Below, one piece after another: positions 14,564 to 22,921 of a DNA stretch of 48,532 nt. A program made the translations under genes and the position numbers. Each line of letters starts with the position of its first letter. The first letter of the stretch is position 1. Location: assembly GCF_003323735.1 (NCBI RefSeq), contig NZ_QOIM01000056.1:1-48532 (forward strand), written 5' to 3'. The notes under the pieces were generated by a model. The model did not search any database and was not told the DNA's origin. It was given only the letters and a program-made list of their open reading frames with translations. This DNA comes from Streptomyces reniochalinae. GTDB lineage: Bacteria > Actinomycetota > Actinomycetes > Streptomycetales > Streptomycetaceae.

Positions 14564-17500
14564 ATGAGCCCGGCGCCGCCCCCGCCGCGACGGCCCAGTG
14601 GCCGTGCGCGGTCCGAGGCGACCCCGCCGCACCCCTCCACGGCCGTCCAGGATGCCCTGGCCGTCGGCGAGGTGGCTCAGCTGGTGGCGCGGCTGCGGGC
14701 AGCCGGCTGGGAGCCCTCGTCCGAGGAAGTGGCCGAGGCGCTGTGGCTCGCCCGGTTCACGGCCCCAGGGCAGGCCCGCGAAGCCGCCGCGGGCGCCACG
14801 GGCTCGCCCGCCCCCGAGAGCGGAGCGCCGCATCCGCAGCCGCCCGCACTGCCGACGCACGAGGACGAGGAGACGGAACCGGACGACACACCGGCGGCGG
14901 CCACCGAGCGGACGGCGCCGGTGTCGCTGTTCGCGCCGCGTCGGCACGGGGGCGAGCCGTCCCCCGGTTTCCCGGTGCGCGCCCCGGCGGCGGGGTCACT
15001 GTCCGGGCTGTTGGAGCTACAGCACGCGCTGCGCCCACTGCACGGCTACCGGCCGCCGCTGCCCCCGGCCACCGGGGGGCTGGACGAGGCCGCCACCGCG
15101 GATCTGAGCGCCCGTTCCGCCACGGTGCTGCCCGTGTTCGGCACCGCGATCCGCCGCTACAGCGAGATCCAGCTCATCATGGACGCCTCGCCGACCGCGT
15201 CCGTGTGGCAGCCCACGCTGGAGCGGCTGCGCCAGACGTTCGAACAGCTCGGCGTCTTCCGTGACGTGCAGGTCCGCTACCTCTACCGCGCCCGTGACGG
15301 TTCCCCGCTCATCGGCACAGGACCGGCCGACGGCAGCACCCGGCTGCGCCCCGCGGACCAGTACCGCGACACCACGGGCCGGCGGCTCACCCTGGTCGTC
15401 AGCGACTGCGTGGGGGCGCTGTGGCAGGACGGCCGCGCCCAGCGGCTGCTGCACCACTGGTCGGGGCGCTCCCCGCTGGCCGTCGTCCAGCCGCTGCCGC
15501 CCCGCCTGTGGCCGCGTACGGCGCTGCCGGCCGAGCCGGGGACGCTGCTGCGGGAGCGCGGCTCCGGCGGACGCGTCACCTTCGAGCCCGAGGGGTACGG
15601 CCCGCTGCCGCCCGCCGACGCGGTGGCCGTTCCGGTGCTGCTGCCCACGCCCGAGGCGCTGGGCAACTGGGCGCGGCTGCTGGGCACCGACGGTGAGCGC
15701 GCGGTTCCCGGGGCTGCCGCCTGGGTGCTGCCCCGGCACCCGGCGATGCCGCCGCCGCGCACCGCGCCCGGTGGTGTTCCGTCGCGCACGCTGCTGCGGG
15801 AGTTCCGCAACACGGCCTCGCCCGGTGCGCTGGACCTGGCTTTGCACCTGTCCGTGGTCCCGCTGCTGCTGCCGGTCATCTACCTCGTCCAGGAGGCGAT
15901 GCTGCCGGACACGGGGCCGATGGAGCTGGCCGAGGTCCTGCTCTCGGGGTTGTTGACGCGGCTGCCGGAGGAGGAGGGCGAGCAGGAGGGGGCGACGTCC
16001 GCGTACGGGCCGCGGTACACGTTCGCGCCGGGTGTGCGGGAGTTGCTGCTCCAGTCGCTGGACCAGAGCGCGGCCGTCCTCACGCTCAAACACCTGTCCG
16101 ATCATGTGGAGCAGCGGTTCGGCAAGGGCACCCGCAACTTCGCGGCCCTGGCCGTCGCCCAGCTCACCGGGGAGGACAGCGAGGAAGGCCCGCTGGTCTC
16201 GCCGCGGGACGACGACGAGGTCGACGAGCTCTTCGCCACCATCCCCGCCGAGGTCGTCCGCTTCTACCTGCCCGACGTGCACGCGGCCGACCAGGTGGCC
16301 GAAACCGAACGGCTGCTGGGCCGGTGGCGGACCCAGCGGGACATCCAACTGCTGCACCGGGCCCGTTCGGTGGGGGAGGCCGCACGCGCCGCCGACCGGG
16401 ACAGCCCGCGCGCCCGGCTGGCTCTGGGCCGCGTCCTGCGCGCCCTCGCGGGAACGGCGGGCGTACGGCGCAGCCCGCAGGGCGCCGAACCACTGCTGCG
16501 GGACGCCGCCGAACTGCTGACGGACGACGCCCCCGCCACGCTGCTGGAGCGGGCCGGCGTCGAGATGGACCTGTGGCAGGCGCGCGGAGGGGTACGGCAT
16601 CTGCTGCGCGCGGAGCGGCTGCTGCGCTCGTTGGCGGACCGCCTCACGGGGGACACGGCGGACCCGGCGCTGCCGCCGGACGCCGAGCTGACCCGTAAAC
16701 TCCGGCTGGGCCGGGTGCTGCTCGCGCTGGCCCACGCAGCACCCGAACACCGCCACAGGGCGGCCCTCGAGGCCGTCAGCGAACTCCGCGAAGTGAGCGA
16801 CATGCTGGCTGACCGCGCGCCCGGTACCCCCGAGCACTCCAGCGCCCCCACCGACCCTGCGGCCCCGTCCTCCGGCCGGCCGGCTCAGGACGCCCGTCGG
16901 AAGGACAGCGCGGGTGCCGAGCCGGTCACCCCGCCGGGGGCGTCCACGCGGGCGGCCGAGCCCGCCGTGTCCCCGTCCGGAGGGGGCGCGGCCACGCGGC
17001 GGGACGCGCCCTCCGTCCCGCAAGGGAGCCCGCCCGGCCGCCCTGCCACACCTGCGGAGCGCCGCGAGGAGGTGGCGGCCCAGCGCTGCGGTGTTCTGCT
17101 CGACCTGGCGTCGGCGCTGCGGCTGAGCGGTGCGTCGCCCGGGGAACGCCTGGAGGTGCTGATGCGGGCTGACGCGGTCGCGGGGGAGCGGACCGGGCTG
17201 CGGCTGCGCTGCGCCAGGGAACGCGCCCGCGTGCTGCGCGAGACCCACGACTGGGGGGCCGCCGCCCAGGCGTACACGGAGGCCGAGCGGTTCACCCCGC
17301 CGGACAGCGCCCAGCGCGGCGAGCTGCTGACCGAGTGGGGGGAGATGCTGCTCACCGACGCGGGTGACCTCTCGCGCGCCGAGGGCATCCTGCGCGAGGC
17401 GCTCACCCGCGCGCCGACGGGCAGCTCAGCGGTGGCCCGTGCGGCACTGCTGCTGGGCCGCGTGTTGCTGCTGCGCTACGACGCGGAGGGGTTCAGGCCC

Positions 17501-17893
17501 GATCTGTACGAGGGGTGTCATCTGCTGGAGCAGGCGGCCCGGCAGGGCGCGGACGCGGAGAGCCGGGCGCAGGCGTGGCTGCGGCTGGGCAGGGCCCGCG
17601 CCCTGTTCCCGGCGGGGACGCCGCAGTCACAGCAGGCGGGTGCGGAGCTGACCAGCGCGCTGGAGGAGGTGGCGGGCGTCCATGAGCGCGGTTCCCTCAC
17701 GGTGGCCAGGGCGCTGCACGCGCGCGGCGACTTCCACCGTGCGCAGGGCCGCGAGGTGGACGCGCTGGCCGACTACCGCGCGGCGGACGCCGAATGGCGG
17801 CTGCTAGCGGGGCACCTGGCGGAGGTTCCGTGGGACGAGGTGCGTGACACCAGGGCCCGGGTGGCCGAATCGGGGCGTGAATCGGCCGGTTGA
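14564..17893 (+). CDS. SAV_2336-type vWA / TPR protein of the ternary system
   Basis: A 1109-residue protein. Residues about 25-70 form a small helical domain, about 75-150 a disordered linker, and about 185-305 a vWA-like fold: LPVFGTAIRRYSEIQLIMDA with a metal-site-like DASPTAS near 205-211, and a central strand LTLVVSDCVGALW. The middle part (about 380-600) is the SAV_2336-specific helical region. From about 560 to the end there are tetratricopeptide-like helical pairs, interrupted by a Pro/Ser/Ala linker at about 750-830. The N-terminal module is annotated in related genomes as the SAV_2336 N-terminal domain. As the vWA member of the MoxR-vWA-VMAP triad it should dock with the preceding ATPase. 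Start ATG 14564. Confidence 0.85.
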   Translation: MSPAPPPPRRPSGRARSEATPPHPSTAVQDALAVGEVAQLVARLRAAGWEPSSEEVAEALWLARFTAPGQAREAAAGATGSPAPESGAPHPQPPALPTHEDEETEPDDTPAAATERTAPVSLFAPRRHGGEPSPGFPVRAPAAGSLSGLLELQHALRPLHGYRPPLPPATGGLDEAATADLSARSATVLPVFGTAIRRYSEIQLIMDASPTASVWQPTLERLRQTFEQLGVFRDVQVRYLYRARDGSPLIGTGPADGSTRLRPADQYRDTTGRRLTLVVSDCVGALWQDGRAQRLLHHWSGRSPLAVVQPLPPRLWPRTALPAEPGTLLRERGSGGRVTFEPEGYGPLPPADAVAVPVLLPTPEALGNWARLLGTDGERAVPGAAAWVLPRHPAMPPPRTAPGGVPSRTLLREFRNTASPGALDLALHLSVVPLLLPVIYLVQEAMLPDTGPMELAEVLLSGLLTRLPEEEGEQEGATSAYGPRYTFAPGVRELLLQSLDQSAAVLTLKHLSDHVEQRFGKGTRNFAALAVAQLTGEDSEEGPLVSPRDDDEVDELFATIPAEVVRFYLPDVHAADQVAETERLLGRWRTQRDIQLLHRARSVGEAARAADRDSPRARLALGRVLRALAGTAGVRRSPQGAEPLLRDAAELLTDDAPATLLERAGVEMDLWQARGGVRHLLRAERLLRSLADRLTGDTADPALPPDAELTRKLRLGRVLLALAHAAPEHRHRAALEAVSELREVSDMLADRAPGTPEHSSAPTDPAAPSSGRPAQDARRKDSAGAEPVTPPGASTRAAEPAVSPSGGGAATRRDAPSVPQGSPPGRPATPAERREEVAAQRCGVLLDLASALRLSGASPGERLEVLMRADAVAGERTGLRLRCARERARVLRETHDWGAAAQAYTEAERFTPPDSAQRGELLTEWGEMLLTDAGDLSRAEGILREALTRAPTGSSAVARAALLLGRVLLLRYDAEGFRPDLYEGCHLLEQAARQGADAESRAQAWLRLGRARALFPAGTPQSQQAGAELTSALEEVAGVHERGSLTVARALHARGDFHRAQGREVDALADYRAADAEWRLLAGHLAEVPWDEVRDTRARVAESGRESAG

Positions 17894-18042
17894 GACCGTG
17901 CGTTGCACGTGTGCCGTGGCGCCAGCACCGGCCGAATGCGACGGTCGTGTACTGCGAACGTGTTTCCGGATACCTGCTACGGGAAAGGAAAACCATCCGT
18001 GGCTACCGCCCCCCGGGCGGGGTTCTAGGGGAGGAGAAGAGC
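17894..18042 (+). promoter_or_regulatory. gap before the FxsA-like gene
   Basis: This 149-bp stretch has a lower GC content than its surroundings (GGAAAGGAAAACCATCC near 17980). It separates the ternary module from the FxsA-like, HExxH and TIR genes and is the likeliest place for an internal promoter. No consensus hexamer pair could be assigned. Confidence 0.3.
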
Positions 18043-18399
18043 GTGGCCGTGCGGACCGATGGCACGTCCCGTGGCCCGGGTCCTCAGACCGAAGCGGCAC
18101 CGCCGCCTCTGCCCGACCTGACGGGCGTGACTCTACGCGCGCTGAGGACCTGCGACGATCCTGCCGTCACGGCCGTGGTGGAGAGCACCCTTCGCGATGG
18201 GGAGGGGCTGGCGCGGATGTGGAGATCCGGCACGAACGGCGGCAACGGCAAGCACACGGAGGACGCCGCCCCGTCGGGCGCGTCCCGGGCGGGGGAACGG
18301 AAGAGCGTGTTTCGGACAATCTCCGGCTCTGCGCAGGGCACCGATGGCCGGACGGGTACCGCGGGAGGGCGCGGAGCGGGCCGCCAGAACCCGCTGTGA
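18043..18399 (+). CDS. FxsA-like precursor peptide lacking the FxSxx end
   Basis: A 118-residue protein. Residues about 23-60 carry the FxsA leader pattern: LPDLTGVTLRALRTCDDPAV followed by a helix VVESTLRDGEGLARMW. Known FxsA precursors end in F-x-S-x-x-COOH, where the radical SAM enzyme FxsB makes a Phe-Ser cyclophane. Here the chain goes on for about 58 residues of Gly/Ser/Arg-rich sequence; the nearest likeness is FRTIS at 90-94, internal and with Thr in the Ser place, and the C-terminus is GRQNPL. No fxsB gene is in the window. The start GTG 18043 is 6 bases after GGAGGAG. The HExxH gene begins 9 bases after its stop, making this its probable substrate or partner. Confidence 0.7.
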   Translation: MAVRTDGTSRGPGPQTEAAPPPLPDLTGVTLRALRTCDDPAVTAVVESTLRDGEGLARMWRSGTNGGNGKHTEDAAPSGASRAGERKSVFRTISGSAQGTDGRTGTAGGRGAGRQNPL

Positions 18400-18408
18400 C
18401 CCGCCGCG

Positions 18409-19722
18409 ATGACGCCATTCGACATACCGGACCCCCAACTGCGCCGGATGGGAGAGACCAGGCCGCTGCCCAGGGAGGCGGCGGCGCTGGGCGCCTGGCT
18501 GCACTCGCGGCGCCTCGTCCTGCTCAAGGCGCTGTTGACGCGGGTGGAGCGCGCCCGTCCGCCCGCGCGGACCGCCCGCGCGCTGGACGCGCACTGGGCG
18601 CTGCTGGAGCAGGCCGAGTCGAACGACCCGGCGGCCGCGCGGTCGGCGCTCGGCTATCCCGCCGTCGGCAACTGGCTCGCGCGCACCCTGGAGGCCGGTC
18701 CTGAGGGACTGCCCGCGGCCCTGGCAGGGTCCGGACCGCTCGCCGCCGCCGTCGCCACGGCTGCCGGGACCGCCTTCCAGATCGACCTGCCGACCTCCGG
18801 CGGACGGCTGACGCTGCCGGGGCTGGGCACGTTCCTCACGGACGCCCCGTGCGTCCGTCTCGAAGCGGCGGGTGGCGACGTGTCCTTCACGCCGCAAAGC
18901 GGCCGCACGGTCCGCCTGCCGCGTGCCGCCGTCCTCGGCCACGGATACGACGCCGAACAGGCCCCCTGGCGCCCGCTGCGGGGCCTGCCGGGCGGTTTCG
19001 CGGTCCTGGACGACCGCGACCCCCATCTGGGCGACGGGACGCGTGAGGCGGGCCTCGGCGGGCTGCGGCCGGTCACCCTGACCGCGCCGGGCGAGGCGGA
19101 CGTGTGGCACCGGATGTGGAAGCGAGCCCTCCGCCTGCTGCGGGAGGCCGACCGGGAGCGCGCGGCGGAGGTCACCGGACTGGTGCGGTCGCTCGTCCCC
19201 GTGCTGTGGAAGCCCCAAGGGCGGGCGAGCGCGACCCGGATGGCCGCCCCCTGGGCGGTGCTGGCGACGCGCCCGCACACGCCTGAGGAGTTGGCCGAGG
19301 TCCTCGTCCACGAGGTGCAGCACAGCAAACTCGCCGTTCTCGAAGGCGTGGTGCGGCTCAGCAGGCCGGGCACGGAAGCGGTCTTCCAGGTCGGCTGGCG
19401 CAGCGACCCCAGGCCGCTGGACGCCGTACTGCAAGGCACCTACGCGCACCTCGCTCTCGCCGACCTGTGGGACCGGCTCGCCCGCCGTGCCGCGGCGACC
19501 CCCGCCGAGCGGGCGGCCGCGCGGGGCCGCCGCGCGGACTTCCTCACCCAGGTCGACCATGCTCTTTTCCTCCTTCTGGGCTCTGGTCAACTGACGCGTC
19601 AGGGAACAGAGTTCGTGGAGGGGATGCGCCGCCGCCACGCGCGGCTCACCGCCTCAGGCGGCCGGGACGCCCGCGGCGTCGCCGTCGCTGCCGACAAGCT
19701 CACAAACGGTCACTTTGGGTAG
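18409..19722 (+). CDS. HExxH motif protein, putative peptide beta-hydroxylase
   Basis: A 437-residue protein. The N-terminal half is helical (LGAWLHSRRLVLLKALLTRV), a middle beta-rich part follows, and the metal motif is HEVQH at residues 301-305 in LAEVLVHEVQHSKLAVL, with a possible third ligand near His346 in YAHLALADLW. This matches the HEXXH putative peptide modification family (TIGR04267), which in recent work includes 2-oxoglutarate-dependent peptide beta-hydroxylases and often sits with FxsA peptides. In many relatives this domain is fused to or placed beside FxsB; here it is free-standing with no radical SAM partner. The metal-binding residues are intact. The start ATG 18409 has no good Shine-Dalgarno and probably relies on coupling to the FxsA-like gene. 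Confidence 0.82.
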   Translation: MTPFDIPDPQLRRMGETRPLPREAAALGAWLHSRRLVLLKALLTRVERARPPARTARALDAHWALLEQAESNDPAAARSALGYPAVGNWLARTLEAGPEGLPAALAGSGPLAAAVATAAGTAFQIDLPTSGGRLTLPGLGTFLTDAPCVRLEAAGGDVSFTPQSGRTVRLPRAAVLGHGYDAEQAPWRPLRGLPGGFAVLDDRDPHLGDGTREAGLGGLRPVTLTAPGEADVWHRMWKRALRLLREADRERAAEVTGLVRSLVPVLWKPQGRASATRMAAPWAVLATRPHTPEELAEVLVHEVQHSKLAVLEGVVRLSRPGTEAVFQVGWRSDPRPLDAVLQGTYAHLALADLWDRLARRAAATPAERAAARGRRADFLTQVDHALFLLLGSGQLTRQGTEFVEGMRRRHARLTASGGRDARGVAVAADKLTNGHFG

Positions 19723-19782
19723 TCTTGCCGTACAGGTCGCCCCCGGGGTGACGACGGCTGCTGGACGAGGGAGAACGCAGGC

Positions 19783-22700
19783 ATGGTCGCTCAGCGGGAA
19801 CCGGCTCGGGGCACCCCGCCCGGAGGCGAGTCCGAGCACTTCGTGGTGGTCTTCCCCGGCTACCACCGCGCCTGGGGCCACTGGATCGCGCACCGGCTGG
19901 AGAGTCACGGCCACCGCACCACGCTCCAGCGCTGGGACCCGGACCGTGAGCAGCCGTTGCAGGAAGCGCTCGGCGACCTCCAGCTGGCCTCGGGACGCGT
20001 GCTGCTGGTCATCAGCGACGTGTTCCTCCAACTCGGCCCGCGTACCGAGGCCGACTGGAACACGGTGCTGCGCGGTTACGTGGCCGAGCACGCCGACCGG
20101 TTCGCCGCCGTCAACCTGACCAACCGCGAGCTGCTGCCGGCCACCGCGGTGCTGGAGCCGGTCAACCTGTGGGGCGTCGGCGAGGAGGAGGCCGAGCGCA
20201 GGCTGCTGAACCGGCTGGGGCTCAGCCCCCGCCGCGCGCCCGCGGCGCAGACCGGCTACACCAGCCGCTACCCCAACGACCCGCCGGACGTGTGGGGGGA
20301 GGTGCCGCGCCGCAACGGGCGCTTCACGGGCCGCGACGTGATCTTGAACGAGCTCCAGGAGCGGCTGATGGACGCGGAGCAGGGCGCGGCCGTGTGCGCG
20401 CTCGTCGGCATGGCGGGCATCGGCAAGACGCACATCGCAGCCGAGTACGCACACCGCTTCGGTCCGGACTACGACGTCGTCTGGTGGGTCAACTGCGACC
20501 AGCGCAACACCCAGCGCGAGACGTTCGGTCAGCTCGCCGTCGAACTCGGGCTCGACCGCGCGGGCGATGTCGGCGAGCGGCTGCGCACCGTGCGGGAGGC
20601 GCTGCGCAAGAACACGCCCTCGGGGCGGTGGCTGCTCATCTTCGACGGCTGGGAGGACCCGGAGGAAGCCGCCACCTTCCTGCCGCACGGCGGCAGTGGC
20701 CACGTCCTGATCACCTCGCGCAACAAGAGCTGGCGCGCCGCCACCGACATCAAGCAGATCGCCGCCTTCCGCCGCGCCGAGTCCACCGGCTACCTGATGC
20801 GCCGCGCCCCGCACATCACCGCCGAGCAGGCCGACCAGGTGGCCGGCGAGTTCCAGGATCTGCCGCTCCAGCTCGCCCAGGCGGCGGCCTGGCTGGGCGA
20901 GGAGGGCATGGAGGTCCCCGAGTACCTGCGCATGGTGCGCGGCGTGGGGCTGACCCGGCTGGAGTCGGGGACCATGCCGGACGACTACCCGTACTCGTCG
21001 CTGACCTCTTGGTCGATGCTGCTGAACAAGCTGCGCAAGTCCGAGCCGCGCGCCGTCGACCTGCTCTCCCTGTGCGCGGTCTTCGCCCCGGGACGCATCC
21101 CGCTCGGCCTCGCGCGCGGCATCCCCGCCGCCGAACTGCCCGACAACCTGCGGTGGATCGCCAGCGACCGCTCCAGCTGGGCGCGTGCCCTCGACTCGCT
21201 GGTCAACTACTCGGTGATCACACGCGAGTCGCGTGTCCAGGCAGGCGAGAGCGAGCAGAACGACTCGGTGCTGATGCACCAGGTCGTCCACAGCGTCATC
21301 AGCGAGCTGACCCAGGGCCGCAACAACGACGCCGTCCGCGGCACGGTGCACCGGCTGCTGGTCGAGGCCGACCCCGGCGCGCCGAACGACAGCCGCCAGT
21401 GGGGCCGCTACGCCGAGCTGCTGCCGCACCTGCTGCCCTCGGTCGCGCCTTCCAGCAAGGAGCGCCGCGTCCAGGAGATGCTGCTCAACTGCCTGCGCTA
21501 CTGCTACAACTCCGGCGAGTTCTCGCTCGGAGCCGAGCTGGCGGCCAGCATCCGTACGGAGTGGGAGAGGTTCCTCGACTCCGACGCGCAGCAGATGCTC
21601 TCCCTCGCCACCCTCCAGGGGAACGTGCTGCGCGCGGCCGGACGCTTCCGCGAGGCACAGATCCTCGACGCCGACCGGCTGGAGCGCCTCGCGGAGGTGC
21701 CGCGCTCCGAGGGCCCCTACGAGGAGGCCCTCATGGAGGCCACCAGCTGTCTGGCCGCCGACCTGCGGCTGCTCGGACAGTACGACGAGGCGTTGCAGCG
21801 CCAGGAGAGAGTCGTCGAGGTCGCCCGCCGGCTCTACGGCCCCGACGAGGGCGCCAGCCTGCTGGCGCAGCACAACCTCGCCGTCGGCCTCAGGCTGCTC
21901 GGCCGCTACCAGGAGGCCTACGACACCGACCTGGACACCCTGCGCACCCGCGAACAGGTGCTGCGCGCCCGCCACCCCTACACGCTCGGCAGCGGCAACT
22001 CCTGCGCCCGCGACCTGCGCCTGCTGGGCCGCTACCAGGAGGCGCTGGCCCGCCAGGAGCTCGCCATGCGGCTCCAGCTCCAGGTGCTCGGCGCACAGCA
22101 CCCGCAGACGCTGATGGCCCGGCACAACCTGATGCTGTGCCAGCGCCGCGCGGGCACGCCCCGTCAGGACATCGCGACCGCCATGGCGCTCCTGCTCGAC
22201 CAGCAGGAGCAGGTGCACAGCCGCGGCCACTACACGACGCTGTCCCTGATGACGGACTACGGCAACTTCCTGCGCGAGCACGGCGATCTGACCCTCGCAC
22301 GGGAGCTGCTGACGGAGGCCGAGGACGGCTTCCGCGCTCTGCTCGGGCCCGCGCACCCGGTGCCGACCGCCATGCAGTCCAACGCCGGCCTCGTCCTCCA
22401 GATCGAGGGCGAACGCGACGGCGCCCTGAACATGTTCGAGCAGGCCCTCGCCGGCATCACCACGCTGCTGGGCCCCGACCACCCCGTCACGCTCGGGTGC
22501 GCGTTGAACACCAGCGGCGGCCGTCACCTCGCCGAGGCGCTGGAGGACGCCCACGAGCTCAGCCGTGACACGTTGGAGCGCTCCCGGCGCGTACTGGGCG
22601 AGGACCACCCCCTCACCCTTTCGTGCATGGTGGCCCAGGCCATCGACCTGCGCTCGCTGCGCCGCCGCGACGAGGCCCGCGCGGTGGAGAGCGACGCGCT

Positions 22701-22800
22701 GGAGCGCCTGACCCGCTCCCTGGGCGCCCAGCACCAGCAGACCCTCTCCGCCCGGCAGCGCACCCGCCCCTACTGGGACTACGAGCCGTACCTGGGCTGA
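19783..22800 (+). CDS. fxsT: TIR / NB-ARC / TPR STAND protein of the FxSxx-COOH system
   Basis: A 1005-residue protein. Residues about 18-145 form a TIR-like domain (HFVVVFPGYHRAWGHWIAHR, LLVISDVFLQLG, TEADWNTVLRGY). Residues about 180-520 are an NB-ARC ATPase with P-loop GMAGIGKT at 209-216, Walker B LLIFD at 284-288, sensor segment HVLITSRN and PLQLAQAAAWL. From about 620 there are kinesin-light-chain-type TPRs of about 42 residues (LLGRYQEA and VLGAQHPQT recur). It corresponds to what databases call the FxSxx-COOH system tetratricopeptide repeat protein. STAND proteins of this plan sense a trigger through the TPR part and switch an N-terminal effector; whether this TIR cleaves NAD cannot be told from sequence. 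ATG 19783 follows GAGGGAGA; the operon ends here. Confidence 0.88.
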   Translation: MVAQREPARGTPPGGESEHFVVVFPGYHRAWGHWIAHRLESHGHRTTLQRWDPDREQPLQEALGDLQLASGRVLLVISDVFLQLGPRTEADWNTVLRGYVAEHADRFAAVNLTNRELLPATAVLEPVNLWGVGEEEAERRLLNRLGLSPRRAPAAQTGYTSRYPNDPPDVWGEVPRRNGRFTGRDVILNELQERLMDAEQGAAVCALVGMAGIGKTHIAAEYAHRFGPDYDVVWWVNCDQRNTQRETFGQLAVELGLDRAGDVGERLRTVREALRKNTPSGRWLLIFDGWEDPEEAATFLPHGGSGHVLITSRNKSWRAATDIKQIAAFRRAESTGYLMRRAPHITAEQADQVAGEFQDLPLQLAQAAAWLGEEGMEVPEYLRMVRGVGLTRLESGTMPDDYPYSSLTSWSMLLNKLRKSEPRAVDLLSLCAVFAPGRIPLGLARGIPAAELPDNLRWIASDRSSWARALDSLVNYSVITRESRVQAGESEQNDSVLMHQVVHSVISELTQGRNNDAVRGTVHRLLVEADPGAPNDSRQWGRYAELLPHLLPSVAPSSKERRVQEMLLNCLRYCYNSGEFSLGAELAASIRTEWERFLDSDAQQMLSLATLQGNVLRAAGRFREAQILDADRLERLAEVPRSEGPYEEALMEATSCLAADLRLLGQYDEALQRQERVVEVARRLYGPDEGASLLAQHNLAVGLRLLGRYQEAYDTDLDTLRTREQVLRARHPYTLGSGNSCARDLRLLGRYQEALARQELAMRLQLQVLGAQHPQTLMARHNLMLCQRRAGTPRQDIATAMALLLDQQEQVHSRGHYTTLSLMTDYGNFLREHGDLTLARELLTEAEDGFRALLGPAHPVPTAMQSNAGLVLQIEGERDGALNMFEQALAGITTLLGPDHPVTLGCALNTSGGRHLAEALEDAHELSRDTLERSRRVLGEDHPLTLSCMVAQAIDLRSLRRRDEARAVESDALERLTRSLGAQHQQTLSARQRTRPYWDYEPYLG

Positions 22801-22816
22801 GCAGGCCCGGTCCGGC

Positions 22817-22852
22817 CCGGGAGGCACGCGGCTCGGGCGGCGTGCCTCCCGG
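22817..22852 (+). terminator. terminator of the conflict-system operon
   Basis: CCGGGAGGCACGC (22817-22829) and GCGTGCCTCCCGG (22840-22852) form a perfect 13-bp stem with a 10-base loop, 17 bases after the TIR/NB-ARC stop. There is no U-tract, as is usual in Streptomyces. Confidence 0.85.
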
Positions 22853-22856
22853 ACGC

Positions 22857-22894
22857 CCGAGGGCCCCCACCGCGGTCGCGGCGGGGGCCCTCGG
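22857..22894. terminator. second hairpin between convergent genes, probably for kgd
   Basis: CCGAGGGCCCCC (22857-22868) pairs perfectly with GGGGGCCCTCGG (22883-22894), and the stem can extend inward through ACCGC/GCGGC with one mismatch. It sits 27 bases after the kgd stop and probably ends that message on the minus strand while backing up the first hairpin on plus. Confidence 0.85.
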
Positions 22895-22921
22895 TTGCGT
22901 CTGCGGCAGGCCGCAGATGTC

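Noticed and set aside
11078..17248. Long minus-strand frames (11078-13255 and 15017-17248) opposite the VMAP and vWA genes
   Set aside because: Translations are low-complexity Arg/Gly/Gln/His-rich; the plus-strand genes carry catalytic residues and operon spacing.
19654..22827. A 1057-codon minus-strand frame opposite the TIR/NB-ARC gene
   Set aside because: Mirror of the plus-strand gene; no domain, and it would start inside the terminator region.
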